Source: Candidatus Saccharimonadales bacterium
Lineage (GTDB): Bacteria; Patescibacteriota; Saccharimonadia; Saccharimonadales; Saccharimonadaceae
Assembly (NCBI GenBank): GCA_039928925.1
Contig: JBDSSF010000001.1
Span: forward strand, 203,837-267,836
Direction of reading: 5' to 3'
Length of the DNA stretch: 64,000 nucleotides
A program made the translations under genes and the position numbers. The notes below the pieces were generated by a model. That model had not been told where the DNA came from. It saw only the letters and a list, made by a program, of their open reading frames with translations, and made no database searches. Shown in pieces: positions 42,204 to 52,665 of this stretch (within the stretch, counting starts at the first letter, position 1; each line of letters begins with the position of its first letter).

Positions 42204-44177
42204 GTGGATCACAAATTTCGTCTTGAAACTAACTACCAACCAACCGGTGACCAGCCGAGTGCTATTAGGCAGCTAATAGATGGTCTTGATAGTGGTGTCC
42301 GGGAGCAAACACTTCTTGGAGTTACTGGCTCCGGTAAGACATTTACAATGGCAAATATTATTGCTGATCGTCAAGTTCCAACGCTTGTTATGGCACATAA
42401 CAAGACGCTAGCTGCACAGTTATTTTCCGAATTTAAACAGTTTTTTCCTGATAGTGAAGTCCATTATTTTGTTAGCTACTTCGACTACTATCAGCCAGAA
42501 GCTTACATGGCTAGCAGTGATACTTATATTGAAAAAGACAGTAAGATTAACGACGAGATAGACCGCCTTCGTCATTCAGCTACCGCAGCCCTCCTCACAA
42601 GACGAGACACAATCATTGTTGCCAGTGTTAGCTGTATTTACGGTATTGGCTCACCTGATGATTATTCTGAGATGTCTATCACAGTAAAGACAGGTGAGAG
42701 CCGACAGCAAGATAAATTTGTGCGTTTACTTACTGACATTCAATACCAGCGTAATGATATCGATTTTCATCGTGGAACATTCCGCGTAAAAGGTGATGTC
42801 GTTGATGTTTTTCCAGCTGGTAGCGATGTTGCATACCGTATTGAATTTTTTGGCGACGAAGTTGATCGTATTACACGCATTGATCCTCTAACAGGTGAGA
42901 TTCTTGGTGAACCAAAAGAAACAACGATCTTCCCAAGTAGTCACTATGTTACGCCAAAGCAAAAGCTTGAGCGAGCAATTGAGAATATCAAAATAGAATT
43001 TGATCAGCGAATGGAATGGTTCGAGAAAAATGATAAATTACTTGAAGCTCAACGGCTTGGCCAACGGACAAAGTATGACATTGAAATGCTTGAAGAGACA
43101 GGCTTTGTAAAAGGTATTGAGAATTATAGCCGGTACCTCACTAACCGCGAACCAGGCGAACAACCAGCAACACTCATGGACTATTTTCCTGATGACTTCC
43201 TTTTATTAGTCGACGAAAGTCACCAAACTCTCCCGCAAATCAGGGGTATGTTCAATGGTGATAGGGCTCGAAAAGAAGTGCTAGTTGATTATGGTTTCCG
43301 ACTCCCCTCAGCTCTCGATAATCGTCCACTCACATTTACGGAGTTTGATCGACATATTAACAAAGCAATTTATGTTTCAGCTACACCAGGTGATTATGAA
43401 CTTGCACATAGTCCTGAACCTGCACAGCAAATTATTCGTCCAACAGGACTATTAGATCCTGAGATCTCAATTCGTCCAACAAAAGGGCAGATAGATGATT
43501 TAATTGCTGAGATTCGTGAACGAACCGCAAAAAATCAACGTGTTCTCGTAACAACACTTACAAAACGTATGGCTGAAGATTTATCTGCGTACTTGCTTGA
43601 GATCGGCATGAAGACTGCATACATTCACAGTGATGTAGATACACTTGAAAGAGGTGATATCCTTAATGATCTTCGAAGCGGTGTGTACGATGTACTTATA
43701 GGCATTAACTTACTCCGAGAGGGACTTGATCTTCCTGAGGTAAGTATGGTTGCGATCATGGATGCCGATAAAGAAGGTTTTCTCCGTTCTGAAAGCGCAC
43801 TCATCCAAACAATTGGCCGCGCAGCTCGTCATCAAGAGGGTAAAGTACTTATGTACGCAGATAAGATTACCCGCTCAATGCAGGCTGCGATTGACGAAAC
43901 TAATAGGCGACATACAATTCAGGAAGCATATAACACTGAACATGGCATCACGCCGACGAGCATCGCGAAGAGTATTGACGAGGGTCTTCGAGCAATTATT
44001 CCAGATAAAGATAAGAACAAGAAACCAACACTTGATCTTAAGAAAATTCCAAAAGATGAATATAAGTCACTTATGAAAGATCTTACAGGACAAATGGAAC
44101 TCGCCAGTGCCAATCTTGAATTTGAAAAGGCCGCAGAACTACGAGATATGATTGCTAGTATTAAAGAAAAACTTTAG
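42204..44177 (+). CDS. uvrB: Excinuclease ABC subunit B
   Basis: The P-loop GVTGSGKTF, beta-hairpin region [26 protein letters not shown], helicase motifs [14 protein letters not shown] and [10 protein letters not shown], and the C-terminal UvrC-binding helix pair ([20 protein letters not shown]) form a complete 657-aa UvrB. Start is GTG at 42204 with TATAAT 6 nt upstream. It loads on damaged DNA for nucleotide excision repair. Confidence 0.96.
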   Translation: MDHKFRLETNYQPTGDQPSAIRQLIDGLDSGVREQTLLGVTGSGKTFTMANIIADRQVPTLVMAHNKTLAAQLFSEFKQFFPDSEVHYFVSYFDYYQPEAYMASSDTYIEKDSKINDEIDRLRHSATAALLTRRDTIIVASVSCIYGIGSPDDYSEMSITVKTGESRQQDKFVRLLTDIQYQRNDIDFHRGTFRVKGDVVDVFPAGSDVAYRIEFFGDEVDRITRIDPLTGEILGEPKETTIFPSSHYVTPKQKLERAIENIKIEFDQRMEWFEKNDKLLEAQRLGQRTKYDIEMLEETGFVKGIENYSRYLTNREPGEQPATLMDYFPDDFLLLVDESHQTLPQIRGMFNGDRARKEVLVDYGFRLPSALDNRPLTFTEFDRHINKAIYVSATPGDYELAHSPEPAQQIIRPTGLLDPEISIRPTKGQIDDLIAEIRERTAKNQRVLVTTLTKRMAEDLSAYLLEIGMKTAYIHSDVDTLERGDILNDLRSGVYDVLIGINLLREGLDLPEVSMVAIMDADKEGFLRSESALIQTIGRAARHQEGKVLMYADKITRSMQAAIDETNRRHTIQEAYNTEHGITPTSIAKSIDEGLRAIIPDKDKNKKPTLDLKKIPKDEYKSLMKDLTGQMELASANLEFEKAAELRDMIASIKEKL

Positions 44178-44228
44178 CTTTAGTAACCGTCGTTATTCAA
44201 TCAGAAGCTTGATATACTCATATTTAGC

Positions 44229-46592
44229 ATGACTGATAAAATACATTCTTCCGCTCATCACCATCGTTCAAAAAAGATTATTAAACACACGTACGTTGTC
44301 ATTGCGACTGGTGCTGCAATTCTTATTGGACTCCTCGTCACGTATTTTATTGCCATACACATTCTCAATGCTAAAAAAACGGATACAGCAAAAAATGAGA
44401 TCGTAGGGGTTGGGCAACAAGTCAAAAAAGTCCGAACAGTTTCATCACAGCTTGGTTTTGCTGTTACATATAGTCCAGATGATTTATCAGCGACAGGCCA
44501 AGTAACAGACGGAAGCTCAACACCTTCACGTGTTACGGGTCAAGAGTTTGACGGGGCTGATCTTGAAACTTCACGGCCGTACGGTTTGATTCATATAGAT
44601 TATCCGAAATCAGACACGAGCACTCTTGCGTCGAATCAATCGCTAACACTACTGACAAGTATAAGAAAAGATTATTTTACGAGTCGACTTTCTTTGCCAG
44701 AAAATAAAATGAAGAGTGAGATTGATCTCTGGGTAGATGATATTATTTCGCAAAAAAGTGCAGATGGTGAAACTCCAGGTCAACCATCCGACGTGAATAT
44801 TAATAATGTTGCATACAAAAAAATTACTTTCACACATGCGAATGATTCGTATGGTATTAAAGTAATCCACACGACGACAATGTATGTCACCGTTCAGAAT
44901 CATCGTCCATACTATGCAGAAATTAGTAATCAAACGGATGCTAACAAGAACCAAACTGCCGAACTCGAGTCAGTCATTAAAACGGTTACATTTACATCAT
45001 TTGATCAAACTAAACTAAGTAAAGCGAGCCTTGATATGACGCTTGCAAAGACAGCTAGTGCGCAGCAGTCATCATCTGATCTTTCACTACCAAGTGATGG
45101 TGCCAATGTACCGACACCACTTGATCCTAAAACAGTCGCTCAGGTTGTCGTAAAAAATCAAATTGCCGTCGTGAGGGTTGCGACGTTATATTGTAATGAT
45201 CTGACACTTAGGTCAGGTGCGGCGACGCTTGCGCTCAAAGATGCATGTAGTGGTGGCATCGGAAGTGGCTCTATCGTATCTCGTGATGGTTATATCGCAA
45301 CGAATGGCCACGTAGCTGTCGTGACGCCAAAAGACACCATTCAGGGCTATATTAATTTAGTATCAGATACAGATATACAGCAACAGCACATCGAAGACGT
45401 TGTGAGGTTTCTTGTTACCAGTGGAAAGATGAGTCAAACTCAAGGCAACGCTCTTATTCGAGATGTTTCAGTTGGTAGTAGTGATGCAGTCGCCGCAGTA
45501 CAGCAACTCCCATCTCTTATTGCTAATTCAGAAGTGACATCAGCTAATCAGGCTACTCGCTATGCTATCCAGCTAGGCAATACGCCAATCGAGATGAAGG
45601 CAAATGGCGCTAATCGGGTAGGTCTTAACTATTCGAGTACGGTTGTGCCAGCAAAATTTATTGGTGCTGATTATAACGCAGAAACTGCAGATCAAGATCT
45701 TGCAACTGGTAACTTTACGACGTCAGATGTTGCTATTCTCAAGATTGATGGCAACTATCCGAGTGTGCAGCTCGGTAGTATGGACAATGTAGCAGATGGT
45801 GATGAGTTGACTGCAATTGGCTTTCCGGCATTTGTTGATAACGGTCTTAATACTACTAAGTTACGAACTGTTCCTAGTGTCACTCAGGGCATTGTATTAT
45901 CCATTAGCACCGATAATGGGCAAGTGAGTGGCCGAAAGATTTTGCAAACGAATGTTCCAATAGGACATGGAAATAGTGGAGGTCCGGCATTCTCAACTGA
46001 CGGTAAGCAAATTGGACTGAATACATACAGTGCAATTACGTGCCCTGATCAGAAATGTTTTGGGGATGGAACAATTAGAGACATTGCTGATTATAAATCC
46101 CTGTTAAGTGAAAAGAATATTTCACTAAATACTGATAGCGATATTACGAAGCAATGGGATACTGCCATTGATGATTATCTTGCAGGGAATTACAAACAAG
46201 CTCTAAGTGGTTTTAAGTCTTCAGCGAAGCAATACCCATCGAACTATCTCGCAAGTAGCTTGATCACTCTTACTGGTAAACACATTGGGGCAAGTGATGA
46301 CACATCATCAAACTATGATTTTGTTTCAACAATTGCGGTAGCAATTATAATTGTTATTATCGCAATTGCTTTTAGCACTGGTTTTGTTATATTTATGGTC
46401 CTAAGAACAAAGAAAATCCACGGTTCAGCGGTGCAAATTGTACCAGTTAGTGATATCCAGGTAAATACTATACCGGAACAAGTAGCTCCTGAGTTTGAAT
46501 CACAAGTCACACTACCAAAATCGCCTCAGACTTCGCTGTCACCACCTGAGAAATCATCTGAATTCGAACCTCCTAAGACTCCTTTGTCCTAG
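44229..46592 (+). CDS. Membrane HtrA/trypsin-like serine protease, 787 aa
   Basis: A membrane helix (about 22-45) precedes an external domain of about 250 residues. The protease domain has NGHVAVV with His 361, SDVAILKI with Asp 500 and GHGNSGGPAF with Ser 583. Between His and Asp a long insert of more than 100 residues occurs. A second membrane helix (about 697-722) and a Pro/Ser-rich cytosolic tail end the protein. No PDZ domain is seen. It should degrade or process envelope proteins. TATACT lies 10 nt before the ATG. Confidence 0.85.
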   Translation: MTDKIHSSAHHHRSKKIIKHTYVVIATGAAILIGLLVTYFIAIHILNAKKTDTAKNEIVGVGQQVKKVRTVSSQLGFAVTYSPDDLSATGQVTDGSSTPSRVTGQEFDGADLETSRPYGLIHIDYPKSDTSTLASNQSLTLLTSIRKDYFTSRLSLPENKMKSEIDLWVDDIISQKSADGETPGQPSDVNINNVAYKKITFTHANDSYGIKVIHTTTMYVTVQNHRPYYAEISNQTDANKNQTAELESVIKTVTFTSFDQTKLSKASLDMTLAKTASAQQSSSDLSLPSDGANVPTPLDPKTVAQVVVKNQIAVVRVATLYCNDLTLRSGAATLALKDACSGGIGSGSIVSRDGYIATNGHVAVVTPKDTIQGYINLVSDTDIQQQHIEDVVRFLVTSGKMSQTQGNALIRDVSVGSSDAVAAVQQLPSLIANSEVTSANQATRYAIQLGNTPIEMKANGANRVGLNYSSTVVPAKFIGADYNAETADQDLATGNFTTSDVAILKIDGNYPSVQLGSMDNVADGDELTAIGFPAFVDNGLNTTKLRTVPSVTQGIVLSISTDNGQVSGRKILQTNVPIGHGNSGGPAFSTDGKQIGLNTYSAITCPDQKCFGDGTIRDIADYKSLLSEKNISLNTDSDITKQWDTAIDDYLAGNYKQALSGFKSSAKQYPSNYLASSLITLTGKHIGASDDTSSNYDFVSTIAVAIIIVIIAIAFSTGFVIFMVLRTKKIHGSAVQIVPVSDIQVNTIPEQVAPEFESQVTLPKSPQTSLSPPEKSSEFEPPKTPLS

Positions 46593-46610
46593 AGAATGGT
46601 TGCAAAAGTA

Positions 46611-46639
46611 TAGTAGTTGTGCTATAGTTAAATACATTG
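46611..46639 (+). promoter_or_regulatory. Promoter and long leader of the DEAD-box helicase gene
   Basis: TTGCAA, a 17-bp spacer and TATAGT predict a start about 150 nt upstream of ATG 46787. The long leader, uncommon in this genome, has a small hairpin near 46727-46740 and could provide cold-type regulation. Confidence 0.5.
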
Positions 46640-46786
46640 CATTCGATAGAATGTCGAGCCTCTTTCAAAGACGAGCGTGACGAAACGCCGCCACCGAAAT
46701 ATCCTCTCGCTGTTCTCCTAAGTACACTTAGTACTAGATCTGACTGCAAAAACAGCTATCAACATATAACGAAAGGGTTATTTTCT

Positions 46787-48028
46787 ATGGCATTTCAACA
46801 ACAAAGGGGCGGACGCCCTAATCAAGGCCGCCCAAGTAACGGTGGTGGACGTAGTTTTGGTGGAGGCGGCGGCGGTCGTCGTAGTGGTGGCGGTGGAAAC
46901 CGTGGTCCAGCTAAAAAGTACATTCATCCATCAAAATTTATAAATAAAGCAGTCGCAAAAGCTGACGAAGTTGCATATGTACCAACTCATAAATTTGCAG
47001 ACTTTCCATTTGGCGCTCAGTTGCATCACAACATCTCGAGCAAGGGTTATGAAACTCCAAGTGCGATTCAAGACCAGGCAATTCCTCATATTATTGAAGG
47101 CAAAGATGTTATTGGACTCGCTAACACTGGTACTGGTAAAACAGCAGCGTTCCTACTTCCAATTATCGAACGCCAAAGTGGTATTACACTTCGACCAAGC
47201 GTCTTGATCGTTGCACCAACACGTGAGCTAGCTCAGCAAATTGACGAACAGTTCCGCGAATTTGCTCGTGGCCTTGATCTTTACTCGACTCTTATCGTCG
47301 GTGGAGTCAATATAGACCGCCAAATCCGTGACCTAAAACGTCGCCCACACTTCATCATTGGTACACCAGGTCGTCTAAAAGACTTGATGCAACGTGGATT
47401 CTTGCAGCTTAAGAACATGACAACTCTTGTTCTTGACGAGGCAGACCGCATGCTAGACATGGGCTTCTTACCTGATATACGTCAAATCGTAAGTGAGATG
47501 CCAAAAGAACGTCAGACACTATTTTTTAGTGCGACGATTACACCTGAAATCTCAGCGCTCGTTCACGCATTTCTTAATGATCCTGTCACTGTCTCTGTTC
47601 GCACAAGCGAAACAAGTGAGCACGTTGAACAAGACATCATTGAATCACGTGATAAGGCTCATAAACTCGAGATCCTTACTGAGATGCTTCGTGGCTCAGA
47701 CTACGATAAGGTACTTATCTTTGGTGAAACAAAGTTTGGTGTCCAGCGTCTATCTGATCACCTTGATAACAGTGGTATCCCATCTGCTGCTATCCACGGT
47801 AACAAGAATCAGTCACAGCGTCAGCGTGCTTTGAAACAGTTCAAAGATCAGCGTGTGAAAGTACTTGTTGCAACAGATGTTGCCGCTCGTGGTCTTGATA
47901 TTCCAAATGTAAGTCATGTGATTAACTTTGACACACCACAAACGTATGAAGATTACATTCACCGTATTGGCCGAACGGGCCGTGCTGGTGCAAGTGGTAA
48001 AGCATTTACTTTTATCGATCGTCGATAA
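46787..48028 (+). CDS. DEAD-box RNA helicase
   Basis: The first about 45 residues are rich in Gly, Arg and Asn (RGG-like, here at the N-terminus). Then follow the Q motif (YETPSAIQDQAIP), ANTGTGKTAAF (I), PTRELAQQ (Ia), VLDEADRMLD (II), FFSATI (III), TDVAARGLDIP and HRIGRTGRAG (VI). It unwinds RNA in ribosome assembly or mRNA decay. ATG 46787 follows GAAAGG; the frame further upstream is leader sequence. Confidence 0.92.
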   Translation: MAFQQQRGGRPNQGRPSNGGGRSFGGGGGGRRSGGGGNRGPAKKYIHPSKFINKAVAKADEVAYVPTHKFADFPFGAQLHHNISSKGYETPSAIQDQAIPHIIEGKDVIGLANTGTGKTAAFLLPIIERQSGITLRPSVLIVAPTRELAQQIDEQFREFARGLDLYSTLIVGGVNIDRQIRDLKRRPHFIIGTPGRLKDLMQRGFLQLKNMTTLVLDEADRMLDMGFLPDIRQIVSEMPKERQTLFFSATITPEISALVHAFLNDPVTVSVRTSETSEHVEQDIIESRDKAHKLEILTEMLRGSDYDKVLIFGETKFGVQRLSDHLDNSGIPSAAIHGNKNQSQRQRALKQFKDQRVKVLVATDVAARGLDIPNVSHVINFDTPQTYEDYIHRIGRTGRAGASGKAFTFIDRR

Positions 48029-48033
48029 TACTT

Positions 48034-48071
48034 TACTTAAGAAAAACGCCTCAATTATGAGGCGTTTTTTT
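48034..48071. terminator. Bidirectional intrinsic terminator
   Basis: AAAACGCCTCA and TGAGGCGTTTT form an 11-bp stem around ATTA, with A and T runs outside. It serves the helicase and the converging P-loop gene. Confidence 0.85.
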
Positions 48072-48702
48072 GTTGGTTATCTTCTGTTTCGGTCATCATC
48101 CAACTGACAGCCATCAACCCGTTTTGTGTCGTAATATCCTTGTCGCCAGACGTATCGATTACCTCAATAGGAAGTCCAACCACTTCATAAGCTTTTTTAA
48201 CAGCAGGGAAGGTTTGGTTGTGGACTTGAAGCCGAAGTTGGATAGTATCTGAGTTAACTGGATTACGCTCTGAACGATGTGCACGTTTTTGAAGACGGAG
48301 TGCAGCTGCGTGGTCATTTACATCAGTAATTATCATGCCGCGAATCGAGCGGTCACCTGAAAGTGTATCTAGTATACTGACCTGTGTGTCTCTCCGTGGC
48401 ATGCCATCGATGAATAAAAGTGCAGTCGCCGCAGATCGAGCAAGTTCTCTTTCGAGAATACCTGCTATAACCTCATCGTCAAGAAGACCGTATGGATGTT
48501 CGTTAAGATGAGAGAGGATTTGTTCACGAAACTCAGAGGCAACCGCACCAGATCCTATTTTTCGAATATGATCACCAAAAGAAATATGTTCGACACTTTG
48601 ACCATATTTACCAAGAGCGGTCGTCATTTCACGACCAAGTCGGCTTTTGCCACTACCTGGTTTGCCCGCTATGAGGATAATATCTTGTTCAATACTGTTC
48701 AT
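48055..48702 (-). CDS. Adenylate-kinase-like P-loop protein
   Basis: IILIAGKPGSGKSRLGREM is a Walker A motif; ISFGDHIRKI, LLFIDGMPRRDTQ and RSERNPVNSDT match the adenylate kinase pattern with AMP-binding and LID-like parts. At 215 aa it resembles adenylate kinase, but the motifs are loose, and it may phosphorylate another nucleotide. Reads toward the shared terminator. Confidence 0.65.
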   Translation of the reverse strand: MNSIEQDIILIAGKPGSGKSRLGREMTTALGKYGQSVEHISFGDHIRKIGSGAVASEFREQILSHLNEHPYGLLDDEVIAGILERELARSAATALLFIDGMPRRDTQVSILDTLSGDRSIRGMIITDVNDHAAALRLQKRAHRSERNPVNSDTIQLRLQVHNQTFPAVKKAYEVVGLPIEVIDTSGDKDITTQNGLMAVSWMMTETEDNQQKNAS

Positions 48703-48781
48703 AAAATTTCCTAAAGTGTTACGTAGTAGCTTTACTATACATTACTTGCGCATCTTGTCAATTAAAGGTTATACTATAAAC

Positions 48782-49870
48782 ATGAGTGAGTTAGAAAAAA
48801 ATATTCCATCTGTTCAACTCGAAATTGCTGAACCTGAAATATTACGAAAAGGTGCTGATCGGCCTCTGAAACTAATGGCCGGTAAGGCTATCGACTTATC
48901 TACTTATCGACTGGACGCCAATGGTGAGCGTATTGAGCCTACTGACATAGAATTATTGCACGATCTAACACCTGCATTAGCCGAGCTTATCAATCAACAT
49001 TATCGTGTAGCTAAAGACTGGCACCCACATGATTTTATACCATGGAGTGAAGGTCGTAATTTTAAATTTCTTGGTGGTGAAGACTGGTCGCCAGAGCAGT
49101 CGCGACTTGACCCTGTCGCTCAGTCTGCGATGACACTTAATCTTCTTACGGAAGATAATCTCCCTTCATATCACCGTGAAATTGCTGTTAAATTTGGTGA
49201 TCACGAAACTTGGCGCCATTGGGTTGGGCGATGGACTGCCGAAGAAAATCGTCACGGTATCGCACTCAGAGATTACCTGACTGTCACTCGAGGGGTAGAT
49301 CCTGTAATGCTTGAATCGATGAGGATGGAGCACATGACAAATGGCTACGATGCGGGAGAAAAAACTCTGCCGGAAATGATTGCATATGTCACTTTTCAGG
49401 AACTAGCTACCCGTGTATCCCACAGAAACACAGGTAAGGCAGCTGGTGATGATATTGCCGATCAACTACTTGCACAGATCGCAAAAGACGAAAATAATCA
49501 TATGATGCTTTATCGTGGGCTAGTTACAGCAACATTTAATCGTGCACCTAATAGAATGATGAAGGCAATATTAAAAGAGATCAAAGGCTTTAAGATGCCA
49601 GGTGCTGGTATGCCTGACTTTCAAGATATGGCGCTGGATATTGCACTTGCGGGAATATATGATCCTCCGAAACACCTCAAGCAAGTTGTACTACCTACAT
49701 TAGAATATTGGAAAGTTTTTTCACGAACTGATCTTTCAGGAGAAGGAGAGCTGGCACGGGATGAACTCGCAGCATTAATGGAAAAATCTAAAATTGGTGC
49801 TGATCGATTTGATAATCGTCGGGAAGAAAGAATTATCACGGTGGCAAAACGACGCGCTCGCGACAGCTAA
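48782..49870 (+). CDS. Acyl-ACP desaturase-type di-iron protein
   Basis: The four-helix ferritin-like core shows TEDNLPSYHREI, WTAEENRHGIALRDYL (EExxH), VTFQELATRVSHRN and AKDENNHMMLYRG (DExxH), the di-iron ligands of soluble stearoyl-ACP desaturases, closest to actinobacterial DesA types. It would introduce a double bond into acyl chains. No fatty-acid synthase gene is seen in the window, so imported acyl groups may be its substrate. TATACT lies 6 nt before ATG 48782. Confidence 0.85.
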   Translation: MSELEKNIPSVQLEIAEPEILRKGADRPLKLMAGKAIDLSTYRLDANGERIEPTDIELLHDLTPALAELINQHYRVAKDWHPHDFIPWSEGRNFKFLGGEDWSPEQSRLDPVAQSAMTLNLLTEDNLPSYHREIAVKFGDHETWRHWVGRWTAEENRHGIALRDYLTVTRGVDPVMLESMRMEHMTNGYDAGEKTLPEMIAYVTFQELATRVSHRNTGKAAGDDIADQLLAQIAKDENNHMMLYRGLVTATFNRAPNRMMKAILKEIKGFKMPGAGMPDFQDMALDIALAGIYDPPKHLKQVVLPTLEYWKVFSRTDLSGEGELARDELAALMEKSKIGADRFDNRREERIITVAKRRARDS

Positions 49871-49909
49871 TATGGTATTATAAGCTTAGTATAAATAGGG
49901 AGAAAAAGC

Positions 49910-50845
49910 GTGTTTACAATTGGTGTTATTATTTTCATACTTATCATTTTAGCTTTTGGTATGTTCTTTACGGTTGGTCAACAAACCGCTGCACTTGTTG
50001 AAAGATTTGGTAAATTCAAACGGGTAGGCACGGCTGGTTTAAATGTTAAAATCCCTATTATTGATAAAATTGCTGGCCGGGTGAATCTCCGCGTGCAACA
50101 ACTTGATGTTCGGGTTGAAACTAAAACTAAAGACAACGTCTTTGTATTTGTTATCGTTAGCGTTCAGTACTACGTATTACCTGCTAAAGTTGTCGATGCA
50201 TTTTATCGTTTGCAAAATGCAGAAATGCAGATCACATCATTCGTTTTCGATACCGTTCGCGCACGTGTTCCTACGATTAATCTTGATGAACTTTTCCAGA
50301 TGAAAGACGAAATTGCTTCAGCTGTTAAAACTGAACTTGATGTTGTTATGGATGATTTTGGATACGGCATCATGAAAGCGCTTGTCACAGATATTGATCC
50401 AGACGCTAAAGTGAAGCAAAGTATGAACGAAATTAATGCTGCTCAGCGTATGCGCGAAGCAGCAATTCAGCAAGCAGAAGCAGATAAGATTCGTGTCGTA
50501 AAAGCTGCTGAGGGTGAAGCTGAAGGTAAAGCGCTACAAGGTCAGGGTATTGCAAACCAACGTCGCGCGATTATAGATGGACTTAAAGACTCAGTTGAGA
50601 ACTTTAGCAAAAATGTCGAAGGCACGAATGCACAGGATGTTATGAATTTGGTTCTAATGACACAGTACTTTGACACAATAAAAGATATTGGTCTTTCAAG
50701 TAAGACAAATACGATTCTTATACCACACTCACCTGCAGGTATGTCAGATCTTTCTGAGCAAATGCGTACAGCCATGATTACAGCTAATCAGGTAACTAAA
50801 GTTAGTGATGACGCTACTCCAAAAAAGCCAGGCTCTGGACGTTGA
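49910..50845 (+). CDS. SPFH/stomatin-like membrane protein
   Basis: An N-terminal membrane helix precedes the SPFH domain (TAALVERFGKFKRVGTAGLNV, DNVFVFVIVSVQY) and a long Ala/Glu-rich coiled coil (AAIQQAEADKIRVVKAAEG). Such proteins oligomerise in membrane microdomains. GTG start at 49910 after GGGAG. 311 aa. Confidence 0.85.
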   Translation: MFTIGVIIFILIILAFGMFFTVGQQTAALVERFGKFKRVGTAGLNVKIPIIDKIAGRVNLRVQQLDVRVETKTKDNVFVFVIVSVQYYVLPAKVVDAFYRLQNAEMQITSFVFDTVRARVPTINLDELFQMKDEIASAVKTELDVVMDDFGYGIMKALVTDIDPDAKVKQSMNEINAAQRMREAAIQQAEADKIRVVKAAEGEAEGKALQGQGIANQRRAIIDGLKDSVENFSKNVEGTNAQDVMNLVLMTQYFDTIKDIGLSSKTNTILIPHSPAGMSDLSEQMRTAMITANQVTKVSDDATPKKPGSGR

Positions 50846-50995
50846 GCTTAACTAAATAATCTACATCCTAGCTTTTAGATACATCACGTGCAGTATATTA
50901 GTTTGTTTCAATAGTAATCATAATTGATCGTTTAACTACTGTTTTTAGATTATTAAAAGGTAGTGGCTGAATCAAAATTACGTTATAATAATCAT

Positions 50996-51286
50996 ATGAC
51001 ACAAATTCTGCGAGATGACGTGCTGCATTTAGCGCAGCTAAGTAGTTTGCAGCTTGCCGATGATGAAATTGACAGCCTGCAAATTGATATTGGTAACATT
51101 CTAGGTTACGTTGAGCAACTTAGCCAACTAGACACTTCAGGAGTGGAGCCAACATATCAGGTGACTGACTTAGAAAACGTATGGCGTGATGACGTCGTTA
51201 TTGACTATGGCGTTAGTCGTGAGCAATTACTCGAGTTAGCTCCTGAAAGCCATCTAAATCAAGTTAAAGTACCGAAAGTATTATAA
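50996..51286 (+). CDS. gatC: Asp/Glu-tRNA amidotransferase subunit C
   Basis: LHLAQLSSLQLADDEIDSLQ, ILGYVEQLSQLDTSGVEPTY and WRDDVV give a typical short GatC of 96 aa. ATG 50996 is chosen because TATAAT lies 6 nt upstream. gatA follows after 2 bp. Confidence 0.92.
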   Translation: MTQILRDDVLHLAQLSSLQLADDEIDSLQIDIGNILGYVEQLSQLDTSGVEPTYQVTDLENVWRDDVVIDYGVSREQLLELAPESHLNQVKVPKVL

Positions 51287-51288
51287 TT

Positions 51289-52665
51289 ATGACTATTTCT
51301 GACTATTTAAAAACAGGTGATACGACACGTAACCGTGTTCAGGCAGCAATTGATCGAGCAAAGAGTTATGACGAGTACCATGCACTACTTAGCCTAACTG
51401 AAGAACGAGCGCTTGAACGTGCTGATGCGGTTGACGCCGGAACTATCACTGGTAAGCTCGCTGGTATTGCTTTTGTCGTAAAAGATAATTTTCTTGCTTT
51501 TGGTGCGCCAACGACAGCTGCCAGTCACATGCTAAAAAATTTTATGGCTCCAATCCAGGCAACTGCTGTAGAAAAACTTGAAGCTGAAGGAGCTATCTGC
51601 ATCGGCAAAGCAAACCTTGATGCATTTGCTCACGGTGGCAGTACGGAAAATTCAGCTTTTGGCCCGACAAAAAACGCATTTGATCAAACTAAAGTTGCTG
51701 GTGGAAGTAGCGGTGGATCAGCAGTCGTCACGGCTCTTGACATTGTTCCATTTGCGCTCGGAAGTGATACGGGTGGCTCGATTCGTGAACCTGCTAGTTT
51801 TAATAACGTCATTGGAGTAAAGCCTACCTATGGTACAGTCAGTCGTTACGGCGTTGTCGCAATGGCAAGTAGTACAGATACTATTGGCTGCTTCACTGCA
51901 AGTGCAAGCGATGCTGAGCTGGTGATGAGTATTATGGCTGGTCGTGATGATCGTGATATGACTACGCTAACTGATTTCTTTGAGCCGCTTACAGAAACAA
52001 AACCTGGACAGAAAATAGGGATTATTAAAGAATTTATGACATCTGATGTTGATGAGGATGTCCGTACTCAGGTGGAAGAATATGTCGAAAAACTACGAGC
52101 AAATGGTCATACAGTCGAGGAAATCAGTTTACCTATCGTTGCACATACGCTTGCAATGTATTACATCATTGTTCCTGCGGAGATCAGCAGTAATCTTGCT
52201 CGCTATGATGGAATCCGCTTCGGCCACCGTGCCGAAGGAGTTAAGACGCTTGCAGAACTATACGGTAAAAGCCGTGATGAAGGATTTGTTACAGAGAATA
52301 AGCGTCGTATTATGATCGGGAGCTATGTATTATCAAGCGGCTACTTCGATGCATATTATTTGCAGGCACAAAAAGCTCGCACACTCCTTATCGAGGCATT
52401 TGATGATCTATTTAAAACCTACGATGTACTTCTTGGCCCTGTTAGCCCAACACCCGCATTTGGACTTGGTGAAAACACGAGTGACCCAATTAAAATGTAT
52501 CTTGCAGATATCATGACCGTTCCGCCTAGCCTTGCAGGTTTACCTGCAATAAGTGTTCCATCAGGGATGACGAGCTCTGGCCTTCCTGTCGGTGTCCAAC
52601 TTATTGGTGCGCGTAAAAGTGATGCTGCACTACTTGCACTCGCGAAGTCATTGGAGACTGTGTAA
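51289..52665 (+). CDS. gatA: Asp/Glu-tRNA amidotransferase subunit A
   Basis: The amidase signature with catalytic Lys (GIAFVVKDNF), cis-Ser (GGSSGGSAV) and nucleophile Ser (SDTGGSIREPA) is present; 458 aa is the usual length. It supplies ammonia for amidation of Glu-tRNA(Gln). The stop overlaps the start of the next gene by one base. Confidence 0.95.
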   Translation: MTISDYLKTGDTTRNRVQAAIDRAKSYDEYHALLSLTEERALERADAVDAGTITGKLAGIAFVVKDNFLAFGAPTTAASHMLKNFMAPIQATAVEKLEAEGAICIGKANLDAFAHGGSTENSAFGPTKNAFDQTKVAGGSSGGSAVVTALDIVPFALGSDTGGSIREPASFNNVIGVKPTYGTVSRYGVVAMASSTDTIGCFTASASDAELVMSIMAGRDDRDMTTLTDFFEPLTETKPGQKIGIIKEFMTSDVDEDVRTQVEEYVEKLRANGHTVEEISLPIVAHTLAMYYIIVPAEISSNLARYDGIRFGHRAEGVKTLAELYGKSRDEGFVTENKRRIMIGSYVLSSGYFDAYYLQAQKARTLLIEAFDDLFKTYDVLLGPVSPTPAFGLGENTSDPIKMYLADIMTVPPSLAGLPAISVPSGMTSSGLPVGVQLIGARKSDAALLALAKSLETV

